From Rhodospirillales bacterium (GTDB lineage Bacteria; Pseudomonadota; Alphaproteobacteria; Micavibrionales; Micavibrionaceae), in assembly GCA_020638175.1 (NCBI GenBank), contig JACKJA010000002.1, positions 1,550,001 to 1,614,000 on the forward strand: a stretch of DNA of 64,000 bases, given 5' to 3'. Below the pieces are notes generated by a model. The model worked only from the letters and a program-made list of their open reading frames with translations. It did not search any database and had not been told where the DNA came from. Below, one piece after another: positions 8,888 to 18,427 of the stretch (the stretch's first letter is position 1; the number at the start of each line of letters is the position of its first letter). The position numbers and the translations under genes are program-made.

Positions 8888-9652
8888 TCAATCACTGTCT
8901 AAAAGATATTTTTTTAGCTTTTCCACATTCTCATCACGCTTCTTTTTCCAAGCCTCATCAGAAATAAACTCAACATATTTTGATGTATCCACCATCGCAT
9001 AATTGCGGCCCAATCCTTCGGGATCTTCGATTTTTTGCTCTTCTTCATCAGCCTGTATAGCTTTGCTCATTACACTAGCACCATCCAAACAAACCCAAAC
9101 TACTGGTTCACTTTTTACAGATTTTTCTGCATGCTGAACAATAATATCGAACCACTCCGTACGCTTACTTGGATCAATTGTTAAAAAGAGCTCTTTATAG
9201 TCACTATTCTTAGGGGCCCAAGCAAGCTTAGCCCTCATTCCAACATTCACATCATCACAACGACTAACAGAATTATTCATTTTCAAAAGTGCTACAAAAT
9301 AAGAAAGTGCAGAAACCCCTTTGAGGTCTTCAGAAACTTTTCGAATTCCTTTTTTAGAATATGCATCACTCAGTTCCCTCATATGGGATGCATATAAAAA
9401 GCCATAACGTAAATCCTTATCCGGATTAAAATGTATATCCCGAAGCCAAACACCAAAGGATTCAATATCTTCTGGTTTGGACAAAAATTCTTGCTGTTTA
9501 CCTGATTGCAAATAATCGTATACAGCCTTAAACCCACCAACCTCATCCAGTTTTTGAAAATGTTTATAAGCCCTATTTTCATTTGGCTTATTAAATGCAA
9601 GAGCTTCAGGAGCAAAAGCGAAAAACAGTAAAATAATAAAAAAGTATTTCAT
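8888..9652 (-). CDS. AT-rich secreted protein inserted between nuoD and nuoE
   Basis: A 254-residue protein with a typical signal peptide (MKYFFIILLFFAFAPEALA, cleavage after residue 19) and a hydrophilic, Lys/Asp/Glu-rich mature part with two Cys. It is therefore probably periplasmic. It fills the nuoD-nuoE gap almost exactly, three bases from each neighbour's codons. Its DNA is clearly more AT-rich than the nuo genes on both sides, with many AAA, ATA and TTT codons, which points to later acquisition. No family is recognised. Confidence 0.75.
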   Translation of the reverse strand: MKYFFIILLFFAFAPEALAFNKPNENRAYKHFQKLDEVGGFKAVYDYLQSGKQQEFLSKPEDIESFGVWLRDIHFNPDKDLRYGFLYASHMRELSDAYSKKGIRKVSEDLKGVSALSYFVALLKMNNSVSRCDDVNVGMRAKLAWAPKNSDYKELFLTIDPSKRTEWFDIIVQHAEKSVKSEPVVWVCLDGASVMSKAIQADEEEQKIEDPEGLGRNYAMVDTSKYVEFISDEAWKKKRDENVEKLKKYLLDSD

Positions 9653-9655
9653 GGC

Positions 9656-10867
9656 TTACCTATCAATTTCCCCGAACACAATATCCATCGAGCCAATAAT
9701 CGCCACGCTGTCGGCCAGCATATGGCCCTTGCTCATAAAATCCAGCGCCTGTAAATGCGCAAAGCCCGGCGCGCGAATGTGACAGCGATACGGCTTGTTG
9801 GTCCCGTCGGCCACCAGATAGACACCAAACTCGCCCTTCGGCGCTTCGACCGCCGTATAAGTTTCCCCGGCGGGCACGTGATAACCTTCGGTAAACAGCT
9901 TGAAGTGGTGGATCAGCGCCTCCATGGACGATTTCATCTCGGCCCGCGGCGGCGGCGCGATTTTCCGGTCGTCCACCATCACCGGCCCGTCCGGCATTTC
10001 ATTGATACACTGGCGAATAATCTTCAGAGACTGGCGCATTTCTTCCATCCGCACCAGATAACGGGCGTAACAATCCCCCGTCTTGCCAACCGGAATGTCA
10101 AAATCCATCCGCTCGTAGACTTCATAGGGCTGCGCCTTGCGCAAATCCCAAGGAACGCCACTCGCCCGCAGCATCGGCCCGGTAAAGCCCCAGTTCAGCG
10201 CTTCCTCCAGACCAACCGTACCGATATCGACCGTGCGCTGTTTGAAAATCCGGTTGCCGGACAGCAGCGTATCCAGATCATCAATGACCCTGTTCACCGA
10301 TTTCTCGGTCCATGCATAAATGTCCTCGGCCAGTCCGTCGGGCATATCCAGCGCCACGCCGCCGGGACGGAAATAGTTAGCATGAAGGCGCGCGCCGCAA
10401 ACGCGCTCATAAAATTCCATGCCTTTTTCGCGCTCTTCAAAACCCCACAGTGCTGGCGTAATCGCTCCGACATCAAGGGCATAGGTCGTAATATTCAGAA
10501 TATGGTTTAAAATCCGCGTCACTTCCGAAAACAAAACCCGGATATATTGCGCCCGCAGCGGCACGTCGATCCCCAGCAACTTTTCCGTCGCCAGCGCAAA
10601 AGCGTGTTCCTGATTCATCGGCGCCACATAATCCAGCCGGTCGAAATACGGCGTCGCCTGCATATAGGTCTTGTGCTCGATCAGCTTTTCCGTGCCCCGG
10701 TGCAGCAAGCCGATATGCGGATCGGCCCGCTCGACGACCTCCCCGTCCAGCTCCAGCACCAGACGCAAAACGCCGTGCGCCGCCGGGTGCTGCGGCCCGA
10801 AATTCATCGTATAGGGCCGGATTTGGGTTTCCTGATTCGCTGGCTTCACCACGTTTTGCGCTTTCAT
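9656..10867 (-). CDS. nuoD: NADH-quinone oxidoreductase subunit D
   Basis: The 49-kDa subunit of complex I, 403 residues, related to the large subunit of NiFe hydrogenases, forming the quinone-reduction chamber with NuoB. The start of the domain shows [20 protein letters not shown] and [12 protein letters not shown]. The C-terminus ends [12 protein letters not shown], matching the family's invariant (D)xVxGEVDR end. Normal length. It is followed after three bases by the inserted secreted-protein gene rather than by nuoE. Confidence 0.98.
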   Translation of the reverse strand: MKAQNVVKPANQETQIRPYTMNFGPQHPAAHGVLRLVLELDGEVVERADPHIGLLHRGTEKLIEHKTYMQATPYFDRLDYVAPMNQEHAFALATEKLLGIDVPLRAQYIRVLFSEVTRILNHILNITTYALDVGAITPALWGFEEREKGMEFYERVCGARLHANYFRPGGVALDMPDGLAEDIYAWTEKSVNRVIDDLDTLLSGNRIFKQRTVDIGTVGLEEALNWGFTGPMLRASGVPWDLRKAQPYEVYERMDFDIPVGKTGDCYARYLVRMEEMRQSLKIIRQCINEMPDGPVMVDDRKIAPPPRAEMKSSMEALIHHFKLFTEGYHVPAGETYTAVEAPKGEFGVYLVADGTNKPYRCHIRAPGFAHLQALDFMSKGHMLADSVAIIGSMDIVFGEIDR

Positions 10868-10872
10868 GTGTC

Positions 10873-11523
10873 TTACCCCGCCTTCGTTTCACGATAGCCA
10901 TGCGGCGGCTTCACAGCCTTCTCGTCACCGGGCAGCATAATGTCTGTCATCCCTTCCCACGGGCTGAGATTGTCGAAATCGCGGAATTCCTGCGTCAACG
11001 TCACAGGCTCGTAAACGACCCGCTTTTGCTCCTCGTCATAGCGCACTTCAACATACCCCGTCAGCGGAAAATCCTTGCGCAGCGGATGCCCCTCAAACCC
11101 GTAATCGGTCAAAATCCGGCGCAGATCAGGATTCCCGTCGAAATAAACACCGTACATATCCCACACTTCGCGCTCATACCAACCGGCAGAACTGAATACC
11201 CCCGTCACCGAAGGGACAGGCTGGGCTTCATCCGTCGTCACCTTAACGCGCAGTCGCTGGTTTTGCGACAGGGACAGCAGCATATAAACCACGTCAAACC
11301 GCTCGGCTCGCTGCGGATAGTCTGCCCCACACAAATTGATGAGCTGCTTGAACCCACATTCCCGGTCATCCCGCAAAAACAGCAAAGTCGAAACGATATC
11401 GGCCCGCCGCACATGCAACACCAGCTCACCGTTCAGAACCTCGTGACGCTCAACCGCGCCTTCCAAGCTTTCCTCTATATGCTCGGCCAGATCAACCAGC
11501 GCTTCGTCAACCATCGCATTCAT
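10873..11523 (-). CDS. nuoC: NADH-quinone oxidoreductase subunit C
   Basis: The 30-kDa subunit of complex I, 216 residues from the ATG at 11523, which overlaps the nuoB stop as ATGA. An upstream in-frame extension would lie wholly inside nuoB and is rejected. The 30-kDa signature is visible as [20 protein letters not shown] with [20 protein letters not shown] after it. It is a separate gene here, not a nuoCD fusion as in enterobacteria, which is usual for alphaproteobacteria. Confidence 0.97.
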   Translation of the reverse strand: MNAMVDEALVDLAEHIEESLEGAVERHEVLNGELVLHVRRADIVSTLLFLRDDRECGFKQLINLCGADYPQRAERFDVVYMLLSLSQNQRLRVKVTTDEAQPVPSVTGVFSSAGWYEREVWDMYGVYFDGNPDLRRILTDYGFEGHPLRKDFPLTGYVEVRYDEEQKRVVYEPVTLTQEFRDFDNLSPWEGMTDIMLPGDEKAVKPPHGYRETKAG

Positions 11524-12095
11524 CGGGCAATCCTCGTATCTTCGTTCTGGATTTTCCGTTGCAGTTGCAACAAGCCATAAACCAGCGCTTCCGCCGTTGG
11601 CGGGCACCCCGGCACATAAATATCAACGGGCACCACGCGATCACACCCCCGCACAACTGAATAGGAATAATGGTAATACCCCCCGCCGTTAGCGCACGAC
11701 CCCATGGAAATCACCCAGCGCGGTTCCGGCATCTGGTCGTACACACGCCGCAGCGCCGGAGCCATCTTGTTTGTCAGCGTCCCGGCCACGATCATCACAT
11801 CGGACTGCCGCGGAGAGGGGCGTGGGATCATCCCGAACCGGTCAAGGTCATAGCGGCTCATATAAGAGTGAATCATCTCCACAGCGCAGCACGCCAGCCC
11901 GAATGTCATCGGCCACATCGACCCGGTCCGCGCCCAGTCAAACAGGGCATCGGCAGACGTCAGCAAAAACCCTTTATCCTTAACGTGCTTGGAAATTGCC
12001 GCCGGCACAATATCCTGCTCGGCAGCCGGTGGAAACGGAATATCCGTTTTCAGATCATAACCCGGCGCCGTAAAAATTTTTGATTCGTGAGACAT
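11520..12095 (-). CDS. nuoB: NADH-quinone oxidoreductase subunit B
   Basis: The PSST/20-kDa subunit of complex I, 191 residues, which carries the N2 4Fe-4S cluster next to the quinone site. Cluster cysteines appear in GLACCAVEM, in [11 protein letters not shown] and in [12 protein letters not shown]. The start at 12095 overlaps the stop of the small upstream ORF by one base (TAATG), with GAAGGTG as ribosome site inside that ORF. Four-base overlap with nuoC. Confidence 0.98.
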   Translation of the reverse strand: MSHESKIFTAPGYDLKTDIPFPPAAEQDIVPAAISKHVKDKGFLLTSADALFDWARTGSMWPMTFGLACCAVEMIHSYMSRYDLDRFGMIPRPSPRQSDVMIVAGTLTNKMAPALRRVYDQMPEPRWVISMGSCANGGGYYHYSYSVVRGCDRVVPVDIYVPGCPPTAEALVYGLLQLQRKIQNEDTRIAR

Positions 12096-12280
12096 TAAAT
12101 TTTCACCTTCGTTAGCAGATCCCCCAAGCCTTTTTGAATATCTTGTCGAGGCTTATATCCGACTGCCCCCTCTGCAATCATGGCAGAAACTCTTTCCTCC
12201 GCAGTACCAACCCGACGATCGGCCTCAGCAGCGTATAAAATCTTTAACTTGAGACAAACCGGATAGCGACCTACTCCCAT
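12095..12280 (-). CDS. Small ORF between nuoA and nuoB, unknown function
   Basis: From the ATG at 12280, overlapping the last 10 bases of nuoA, this frame encodes 61 residues ([20 protein letters not shown]...). It ends one base into the nuoB start (TAATG). The overlaps on both sides look like translational coupling. The product is basic-to-neutral, with no membrane helix or signal peptide. Longer starts, up to 12391, would overlap nuoA heavily and are not credible. nuoA and nuoB are normally adjacent, so an ORF here is unusual. Coding status is uncertain, since the segment could also be a spacer that happens to be open. Confidence 0.45.
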   Translation of the reverse strand: MGVGRYPVCLKLKILYAAEADRRVGTAEERVSAMIAEGAVGYKPRQDIQKGLGDLLTKVKI

Positions 12281-12642
12281 TCCAGGGCCCCTTTTTTCCA
12301 TTCGTAAATAAATCCGACCGTCAAAACGCCGAGGAACAACATCATCGACCAGAAACCAAACATCCCGATCGCTCCCAGCGATATCGCCCACGGGAACAGA
12401 AACGCAATTTCCAGATCAAAAATAATGAATAAAATGGCCACCAGGTAAAACCGGACATCATACTTGCTGCGCGTATCGGAAAATGCATCAAAGCCGCATT
12501 CATAGGCCGACAGCTTTTCCTTGTCCGGACGGCGCAGGCCGACAATCAGGGACGCCACAATCATCAACACCGCCATCCCCCCCGCAATAGCGAAGAAAAC
12601 AACGATCGGAAGATACTCAAGTAAATAGGATTCGTGTGCCAT
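12271..12642 (-). CDS. nuoA: NADH-quinone oxidoreductase subunit A
   Basis: Small membrane subunit of complex I, 123 residues with three predicted helices. The loop between helices 1 and 2 carries the family motif [20 protein letters not shown], including the conserved Cys, followed by [20 protein letters not shown]. This is the promoter-proximal gene of the nuo operon on the minus strand. The gap of under 80 bases before the neighbouring membrane-protein gene probably holds the operon promoter, but no clear -35/-10 pair stands out. Confidence 0.97.
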   Translation of the reverse strand: MAHESYLLEYLPIVVFFAIAGGMAVLMIVASLIVGLRRPDKEKLSAYECGFDAFSDTRSKYDVRFYLVAILFIIFDLEIAFLFPWAISLGAIGMFGFWSMMLFLGVLTVGFIYEWKKGALEWE

Positions 12643-12719
12643 AGTGGGGGCATTCTAACAGCAAGCCATCCCCATTCCAAGACGGACAATCATCTTATAT
12701 GGAAGAATGTTGAATAAAA

Positions 12720-13052
12720 TTAATCGGCGAATTTCAGCAAGACGATCAGCATCAGGGGAATCCCTAAAAGGGCATTCATCACCCCCCACGACACAAAAAA
12801 TATGTAATACACAGGGATGTAATAGGCCGCCGCCGACGTCAACAGGAAAACCCCAAGGGAAAGATAGAAACCTATTCCCTCCAGCCCCATCCAGAATTTT
12901 GAGAAAATATAAGCAATACCAAAAGAAAGAAGAGCAAACAGGTAGGGGTAAATTTCACCGGATTCGATAATAAAGTTAATCATCCACAAACCGGCGATCA
13001 ATGCCGTCGTTCCGATATACCACCCGAAAACACCTATTACTAATCGAGTCAT
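12720..13052 (-). CDS. Small polytopic membrane protein, unknown function
   Basis: About 110 residues from the ATG at 13052 (a GTG nine bases upstream is also possible). Nearly the whole chain is hydrophobic, with three or four helices. It begins MTRLVIGVFGWYIGTTALIA and ends LGIPLMLIVLLKFAD. It lies between tRNA-Asp and nuoA on the same strand and could lead into the nuo operon. No motif is recognised, so this is an inner-membrane hypothetical. Confidence 0.65.
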   Translation of the reverse strand: MTRLVIGVFGWYIGTTALIAGLWMINFIIESGEIYPYLFALLSFGIAYIFSKFWMGLEGIGFYLSLGVFLLTSAAAYYIPVYYIFFVSWGVMNALLGIPLMLIVLLKFAD

Positions 13053-13069
13053 GCTCACCAAAAAAAGAA

Positions 13070-13146
13070 TGGCGCGAGAGACGGGACTTGAACCCGCGAC
13101 CTCCGCCGTGACAGGGCGGCGTTCTAACCAGCTGAACTACTCCCGC
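13070..13146 (-). tRNA. tRNA-Asp (anticodon GTC)
   Basis: A full cloverleaf can be folded on the minus strand. The acceptor stem is GCGGGAG/CTCTCGC, the D arm is TAGTTCAGCTGGTTAGA, and the anticodon stem CCGCC/GGCGG holds loop CTGTCAC, so the anticodon is GTC. The T arm contains GGTTCAAGTCC. The discriminator is G and CCA is encoded. Confidence 0.97.
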
Positions 13147-13216
13147 AAAAGAGTGAGTGATTTGTTACAGGGATTGATTCTTCATGTCAACGATTTTTCG
13201 GCATCGCCCGGCATTT

Positions 13217-14338
13217 TTATACTGCCAGCGCCGCCGGAGATCCATTAAACGTCAGCTCCAGCGCTGTCGCCACACTTTCATACGTAATATCACCGCAACA
13301 GACATTCAAACCGGCCCGCAAATTGGAATCCTCAGACAACGCCCTCTTCCAGCCTTTGTCCGCCAGTTGCAGGGCGTACGGCAACACTGCGTTATTCAGC
13401 GCCAGCGCCGACGTCAACGCCACCGCCCCCGGCATATTCGCCACACAGTAATGAATAATTCCGTCGATTTCATAGGTCGGATCATTATGCGTCGTAGCGT
13501 GGCTGGTTTCAAAACAGCCTCCCTGATCGATCGCGATATCGACCATCACCGTCCCGGCCTTCATATCCTTTAACATGTCACGACTCACCAGCTTTGGCGC
13601 CGCGGCACCGGGAATCAGGACCGCCCCGATCACCAGATGAGAATCATTCACCGCCTGCGCCACCGTATCCCGACCGGAATAGAGCACCTTGGCGCGACCG
13701 GCAAAATAATCGTCCAGAAACCGAAGCCTCTCCGGGCTTTTTTCTAAAATCGTAACATCGGCCTCCATGCCAACCGCCATGCGCGCCGCATTAAACCCGG
13801 CAACGCCGCCGCCCAGAATCGTTACATGCGCCGGCGCCACGCCCGGAACGCCGGTAATCATACGTCCGCGTCCGCCCATATGTTTTTGCATGTTAAAAGC
13901 GCCCACCTGTACGGACAGCCGCCCGGCAATCTCGCTCATCGGTGCCAGCAGCGGCAAACCACGCCCGCCCGGCCCGGTCACCGTTTCATAAGCCACCGCC
14001 ACACAGCCCGAATCCATAAGCCCTTTGGCTTGCTCCGGATCCGCCGCCAGATGCAGATAGGTAAACAGCAACTGGCCCTCGCGCAACATCACACACTCGG
14101 AAGGCTGCGGCTCCTTGACCTTGATAATCATATCGGCTTCAGAAAAAATCTCCTGCGCCGTCCCGCGAATTTCGGCACCAGCCGCCTGATAATCCTGATC
14201 GGAAAAATCAATCCCGGCCCCGGCGTTTGCCTCCATAATAACCTTATGGCCATGCGCCACCAGCTCCCTGACCGACGCAGGAACCAGACCGACACGATGC
14301 TCTTGCGATTTTATTTCTTTTGGACAACCGATAATCAT
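13217..14338 (-). CDS. ald: Alanine dehydrogenase
   Basis: Reversible NAD-dependent oxidative deamination of L-alanine to pyruvate and ammonia. From the ATG at 14338 it is 373 residues, beginning MIIGCPKEIKSQEHRVGLVP, the typical alanine dehydrogenase / PNT N-terminus. Four residues upstream another in-frame ATG exists. The NAD-binding Rossmann motif is visible as VTILGGGVAGFNAARMAVGM near residue 170. The substrate segment with MQKHMGGRGRMITGVPGVAP precedes it. Length matches the family (about 370). Monocistronic, with tRNA-Asp downstream. Confidence 0.96.
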   Translation of the reverse strand: MIIGCPKEIKSQEHRVGLVPASVRELVAHGHKVIMEANAGAGIDFSDQDYQAAGAEIRGTAQEIFSEADMIIKVKEPQPSECVMLREGQLLFTYLHLAADPEQAKGLMDSGCVAVAYETVTGPGGRGLPLLAPMSEIAGRLSVQVGAFNMQKHMGGRGRMITGVPGVAPAHVTILGGGVAGFNAARMAVGMEADVTILEKSPERLRFLDDYFAGRAKVLYSGRDTVAQAVNDSHLVIGAVLIPGAAAPKLVSRDMLKDMKAGTVMVDIAIDQGGCFETSHATTHNDPTYEIDGIIHYCVANMPGAVALTSALALNNAVLPYALQLADKGWKRALSEDSNLRAGLNVCCGDITYESVATALELTFNGSPAALAV

Positions 14339-14488
14339 GAAAAACCTCACTTGGAATCAGGGATAGTCTGGCTACCCTTTTAGCATGCTTCCCAAAAAAC
14401 GCCAGAAACATTGCCCCAAAATTGACAAAAAGAAAGCGGCACATTCTGTACCGCTCAGGAGTGAAGCAAAACTATGGTTATTCAAAAA

Positions 14489-14929
14489 TTACATTAATTC
14501 CTGCTGATAAATCTGGCTGATAATTTTATAAGCCCTGTCCCGTTCCTGAAGATCAACCTCCATCTCCGGCAAAGGATCTTTATCCAAAAGCATCTGATAG
14601 TGAACTTTAACCGCCAGAGGCACCGAATCCAGAGCGCCCTCAATATGACGCAACTCTTCTTCAGTTAGCCCCGACCCCACAAATTTCTTAATATCTCGAT
14701 CCCACATATCACTATATTGCTCAATCGCCTCATCCAGCTTCACCAGCTCAAAAAAGTGATTAATCTCTTCCAGAGTAGTCAGGGTAGCCTGCCGCGCATG
14801 GCGCAATTTATGAAGAACGCGCTTGTGAAGCGCCAGATAATCCGACAACACCGTTTCTGTCATCGCATAAGCTGTTTCATCGTCAAGATCTTCCGGTCGA
14901 TTGACCTGCCTAATTTGTTGTGTTCCCAT
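14489..14929 (-). CDS. Hypothetical helical protein
   Basis: A 146-residue acidic, strongly helical protein starting MGTQQIRQVNRPEDLDDETA. The start at 14929 is favoured over 14968 because AAGGGG stands five to six bases upstream. There are no membrane segments and no recognised family. A near-perfect palindrome lies 40 bases upstream at 14969-14995 and overlaps possible -10 elements, so the gene may be under repressor control. Confidence 0.65.
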   Translation of the reverse strand: MGTQQIRQVNRPEDLDDETAYAMTETVLSDYLALHKRVLHKLRHARQATLTTLEEINHFFELVKLDEAIEQYSDMWDRDIKKFVGSGLTEEELRHIEGALDSVPLAVKVHYQMLLDKDPLPEMEVDLQERDRAYKIISQIYQQELM

Positions 14930-14968
14930 GATATTCCCCTTCCTGAACATCATATCCGTAATAACCAA

Positions 14969-14995
14969 CCCTTATACTATAGTATAGTACAAGGG
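14969..14995. promoter_or_regulatory. Palindromic operator-like site upstream of the 146-residue gene
   Basis: CCCTT and AAGGG flank an ACTATAGTAT centre, giving an imperfect 27-base palindrome with several overlapping TATA-like hexamers usable as -10 boxes on the minus strand. It is about 40 bases before the start of the hypothetical gene. Symmetry plus promoter overlap suggests a binding site for a dimeric regulator. The regulator is unknown. Confidence 0.45.
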
Positions 14996-15154
14996 TAAAC
15001 AAAAGATAAACTCTCGGTTGAACGAATAAAAACAATAACCAACTGTATTAAAATCATTTTTTCTAAAAACAGTACAAAAATAGGCCCCTTTACACTCCCC
15101 GCAAACGCAAAATACATACCTAAAGTTGATAAAAACAACGAGAACAATCCACCT

Positions 15155-15197
15155 GTAATTATCGGGTGATGATGGTGGGCGGTGACGGGCTCGAACC
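15155..15197 (-). repeat. Duplicated 3' part of tRNA-Val with flank
   Basis: 43 bases are identical to 15272-15314, which comprise the tRNA-Val T arm, acceptor 3' strand, CCA and 18 bases of downstream flank. The copies lie 117 bases apart in direct orientation. The left copy has no D or anticodon arm, so it is not a functional tRNA. Confidence 0.9.
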
Positions 15198-15289
15198 CCG
15201 CGTGCCGCAAGCACGCTCTTTAAAAAAAACACGGCGGTTCACTTCATCGCGCTGGATGAAGGTATCTGCCGGTAATTATCGGGTGATGA

Positions 15290-15365
15290 TGGTGGGCGGT
15301 GACGGGCTCGAACCGCCGACCCTCTCGGTGTAAACGAGATGCTCTACCAACTGAGCTAACCGCCC
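15290..15365 (-). tRNA. tRNA-Val (anticodon TAC)
   Basis: Complete cloverleaf on the minus strand: acceptor GGGCGGT/ACCGCCC, D arm TAGCTCAGTTGGTAGAGC, anticodon stem TCTCG/CGAGA with loop TTTACAC (anticodon TAC), T loop TTCGAGC, discriminator A and encoded CCA. Confidence 0.97.
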
Positions 15366-15502
15366 TTCCAGAAAAGGAAGGTTCTTCAATAATGAGTTAT
15401 CAGACAAAAATCAAGCGTTCTGTTATAAATTTTTATGAACGCGCCGATAGCCTCGCGTAATTCCCAAGCCCCGCCCCCTCTAAAAAGATAAAAAATCGAC
15501 CT

Positions 15503-15544
15503 AAAAAAACTTCGGCCTCGCTAATCTGCGAAGCCGAAGCTTTT
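15503..15544 (-). terminator. Terminator downstream of hup
   Basis: On the minus strand, GCTTCGGC-TTCGC and GCGAG-GCCGAAG form a long stem with a six-base loop, followed by seven T residues. It lies about 30 bases after the hup stop. Confidence 0.88.
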
Positions 15545-15574
15545 AAGCTCAATAAAAAAGCTGTCACAAATGGA

Positions 15575-15849
15575 TTATTTGTTAACAGCGTCTTTGAGTT
15601 CTTTACCAGCTTTGAATTTCGGCAGTTTGGAAGCCGGAATTTTGATGGCTTCGCCCGTACGCGGGTTACGGCCTGTCGTAGCTGCACGCTTGGCAACGCT
15701 GAACGTACCAAAACCAACCAGACGAACTTCATCGCCTTTTTTCAAGCTGGCTTTGATGCTGTCGATGATAGCTTCAACAGCAGCTTGTGCTTTGGTTTTC
15801 GGAAGATCAGCTTTGAAGCTACTTGATTTACGAGTTCTTGTTTATTCAC
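15575..15849 (-). pseudogene. hupB: DNA-binding protein HU, frameshifted in this sequence
   Basis: Histone-like nucleoid protein of about 91 residues. It starts with GTG at 15849 (AAGGGG ribosome site), reads [13 protein letters not shown] and then shifts frame. After restoring one base at about 15813 (AAAG should be AAAAG) it continues [19 protein letters not shown]..., includes the DNA-binding arm [15 protein letters not shown] and ends at TAA 15575. Everything else matches a healthy HU. The single missing base lies in an A run, and lon just upstream has the same kind of error many times, so sequencing error is more likely than a real null allele. The tig-clpP-lon-hup order is standard. Confidence 0.85.
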
Positions 15850-16080
15850 GGGAACCCCTTCTTAGGTTAGATATTAACAAATAAAAAACAACCTGCTCTC
15901 AACACAACATAATAATGGATAAACAGGATCTGGTCCGAGGAATCCCAAAAACACTAGGGGTTCCGTCCCTTCCAGACGAATCATTTTTACGCTCTTTTTA
16001 AAGGAGACTCAATGCCAGAATCACGTCTTCGCCCTTATTTTCTGCACTTTTTGACGAAATTTCAGGTATTTTTTTCGTCT

Positions 16081-18427
16081 TTATTTTCCAGAATAGGCTC
16101 CCGGCAGGGCAATCAAAGGCATGTGAGAGCACTTCTTCGATCGTATTGACAGGAACGATTTTCATGCCCTTTTCACCTTGTCCGGGATGTCAGCCAAGTC
16201 TTTTTCGTTATCTTTAGGAATAAGAACTTTGGTGATTCCCCGCGCATGGCCGCCAGAAGTTTTTCCTTCAGGCCGCCAATCGCCGTAACGTACCCGCGCA
16301 AGTTAATCTCGCCGGTCATCGCCACGTCACGCCGCACTTCGATTCGGTCAACGCCGAAATAATGGCGGTCGTCATGGCAGCCCCAGCCGAAGGTCCGTCC
16401 TTGGGGTTGCCCTTCCGGCACGTGCACGTGGATATTGGTTTTATTCAGCTCGTCATAATCAATGCCGAACTGCGCCGCCCGCGATTTCATAAGCATCTCG
16501 GCCACGGTAATCGATTCCTTCATAACCTCTTTGATGTTCCCGGTAGTCGTCACCTTGCCGTCTTTACCGGGCATGGTAACAACCTCAATCGACAACAAAT
16601 CACCACCAAACTCGGTATAAGCCAGCCCGTTGACCACACCGATCGGTCACGCTCTTCAATCTCGCCATAGCGGAATTTGTGAACCCCGGCAAGGTCTCAA
16701 GATTACGGATTGTAATATTAACCCGTTTACGGCCCTTCATCAGGATTTCCTTAATGGCCTTCCGGCACAGATTGGCAATTTCCCGTTCCAGATTCCGAAC
16801 GCCGGCTTCCCGTGTGTAATAACGAATCAGGTGACGCAGGGCATTATCGTTGATTGAAAACTCCCGCTACGCAGCCCCGCCGCCTTGGTTTGCTTTTTCA
16901 GCAAATGCCGCCGGATAATCTGCAACTTTTCGTCCTCCGTGTAACCGGAAATCCGGATAATTTCCATCCGGTCGAGAAGCGGCCGCGGCATATTCAGGAA
17001 TTTGCCGTACATACAGAACATCACATCCGACAGATCGTAATCAAGCTCCATGTAATGATCGTTAAAGGTGCTGTTTTGTTCGGGATCGAGAACCTCCAGC
17101 AACGCCGACGACGGGTCGCCGCGCCAGTCAGAGCCCAGCTTGTCCACCTCATCCAGCAAAAACAGCGGATTGGAAGATTTCGCCTTTTTCATCCCCTGCA
17201 TGATCTTGCCGGGCATAGCACCAATATAAGTCCGGCGGTGACCGCGGATTTTCGCTTTCGTCCCGCACGCCGCCCAGAGATATCCGCACAAAGTTCCGAT
17301 TGGTCGCCCGTGCAATCGATTGCCCCAGCGACGTCTTGCCAACCCCGGCGGACCGACCAGACACAGAATCGGCCCCTTCACTTTATTGGTACGGTTTTGA
17401 ACCGCCAGATATTCGAGAATACGGTCTTTGACCTTTTCAGACCATAATGGTCGGTATCGAGAACCTTTTGGCATCCTTGATATCTTTTTGACGCGGGTGC
17501 GGCTTTGCCATGGCACCGCCAGAATCCAGTCGAGATAATTACGAACAACCGTCGCCTCAGCTGACATCAGGCTCATCTGCCGCAGTTTTTCAGCTCATTA
17601 TCGGCCTTTTCACGGGCTTCTTTGGTCAACTTGGTATCGGCCAGCTTCTTTTCAAGCTCGTTAATCTCGTCATATCCGCCATCGGTGTTCTCACCAAGCT
17701 CCTTGTGAATAGCCTTGAGCTGTTCATTCAGGTAATACTCGCGCTGGGTTTTTTCCATCTGGCGCTTCACGCGGTTGCGCACACGTTTTTCGACTTGCAG
17801 AACGCCGATCTCGCCTTCCATAAAGCTGTAGATTTTCTCAAGACGGGCTGCCGTATTCGACAGCTCCAGCAATTCCTGCCGCTCCTCAATCTTGAGCGTT
17901 AAATGCGCCGCCACCGTATCGGCCATCTTTGACGGCTCTTCGATCTGGTTGATCGAAACGATAACTTCCGGCGGGATTTTCTTGTTCAGCTTGACGTATT
18001 GCTCAAATTGCGCCGCCACAGCCCGTGCCAGAGCCTCAACTTCATCGTCGACGACCGTCTCGTCACTCAATTCGTGCATGGCCCCTTCCAGATAACCATC
18101 CACTTCGGTGAATTTATCGATTTTTACGCGATTGCCGCCCTCGACCAAAACCTTGACCGTACCGTCAGGCAACTTCAGCATTTGCAAAATCGTACCGATC
18201 GTGCCGACCATGTACAAATCGTTTGGCCCCGGATCGTCCTCCGTCGCCTGCTTTTGCGTCACAAGCAATATCTGCTTGTTTTCCGACATCACGTTTTCCA
18301 GCGCCTTGACCGATTTTTCACGGCCAACAAACAGCGGCACAATCATGTGCGGAAACACCACGATATCGCGCAATGGCAAAACCGGTAAAACAGCATCCTT
18401 TGAGGAAGAAGAAGAAAACCCAATCAT
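16081..18427 (-). pseudogene. lon: ATP-dependent protease Lon, multiple frameshifts in this sequence
   Basis: The first 270 or so residues (MIGFSSSSSKDAVLPVLPLR...), the Lon N-terminal domain and coiled coil, are intact. From about 17590 leftward the frame breaks at least a dozen times by single-base indels, mostly missing bases in short homopolymers. Reading across the frames recovers the Walker A region ([12 protein letters not shown]), [20 protein letters not shown], the sensor region, and the peptidase part with GPSAGAAMT and the sequence around the catalytic Ser and Lys. The protein sequence between breaks is fully conserved, so the gene is almost certainly intact in the organism and damaged by sequencing error. 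The C-terminal end is approximate: the stop at 16081 fits an ending like ALPGAYSGK. Confidence 0.85.

Noticed and set aside
12281..12391. Longer N-terminus for the small ORF between nuoA and nuoB
   Set aside because: It would overlap more than 110 bases of nuoA in another frame; the ATG at 12280 is more economical.
15570..15884. Plus-strand frame opposite hup
   Set aside because: The minus strand encodes HU after correction of one base; the plus frame is a shadow.
16081..17592. True loss of lon by mutation
   Set aside because: A decaying gene would show substitutions at conserved residues as well; here only indels are seen, so sequencing error is preferred.
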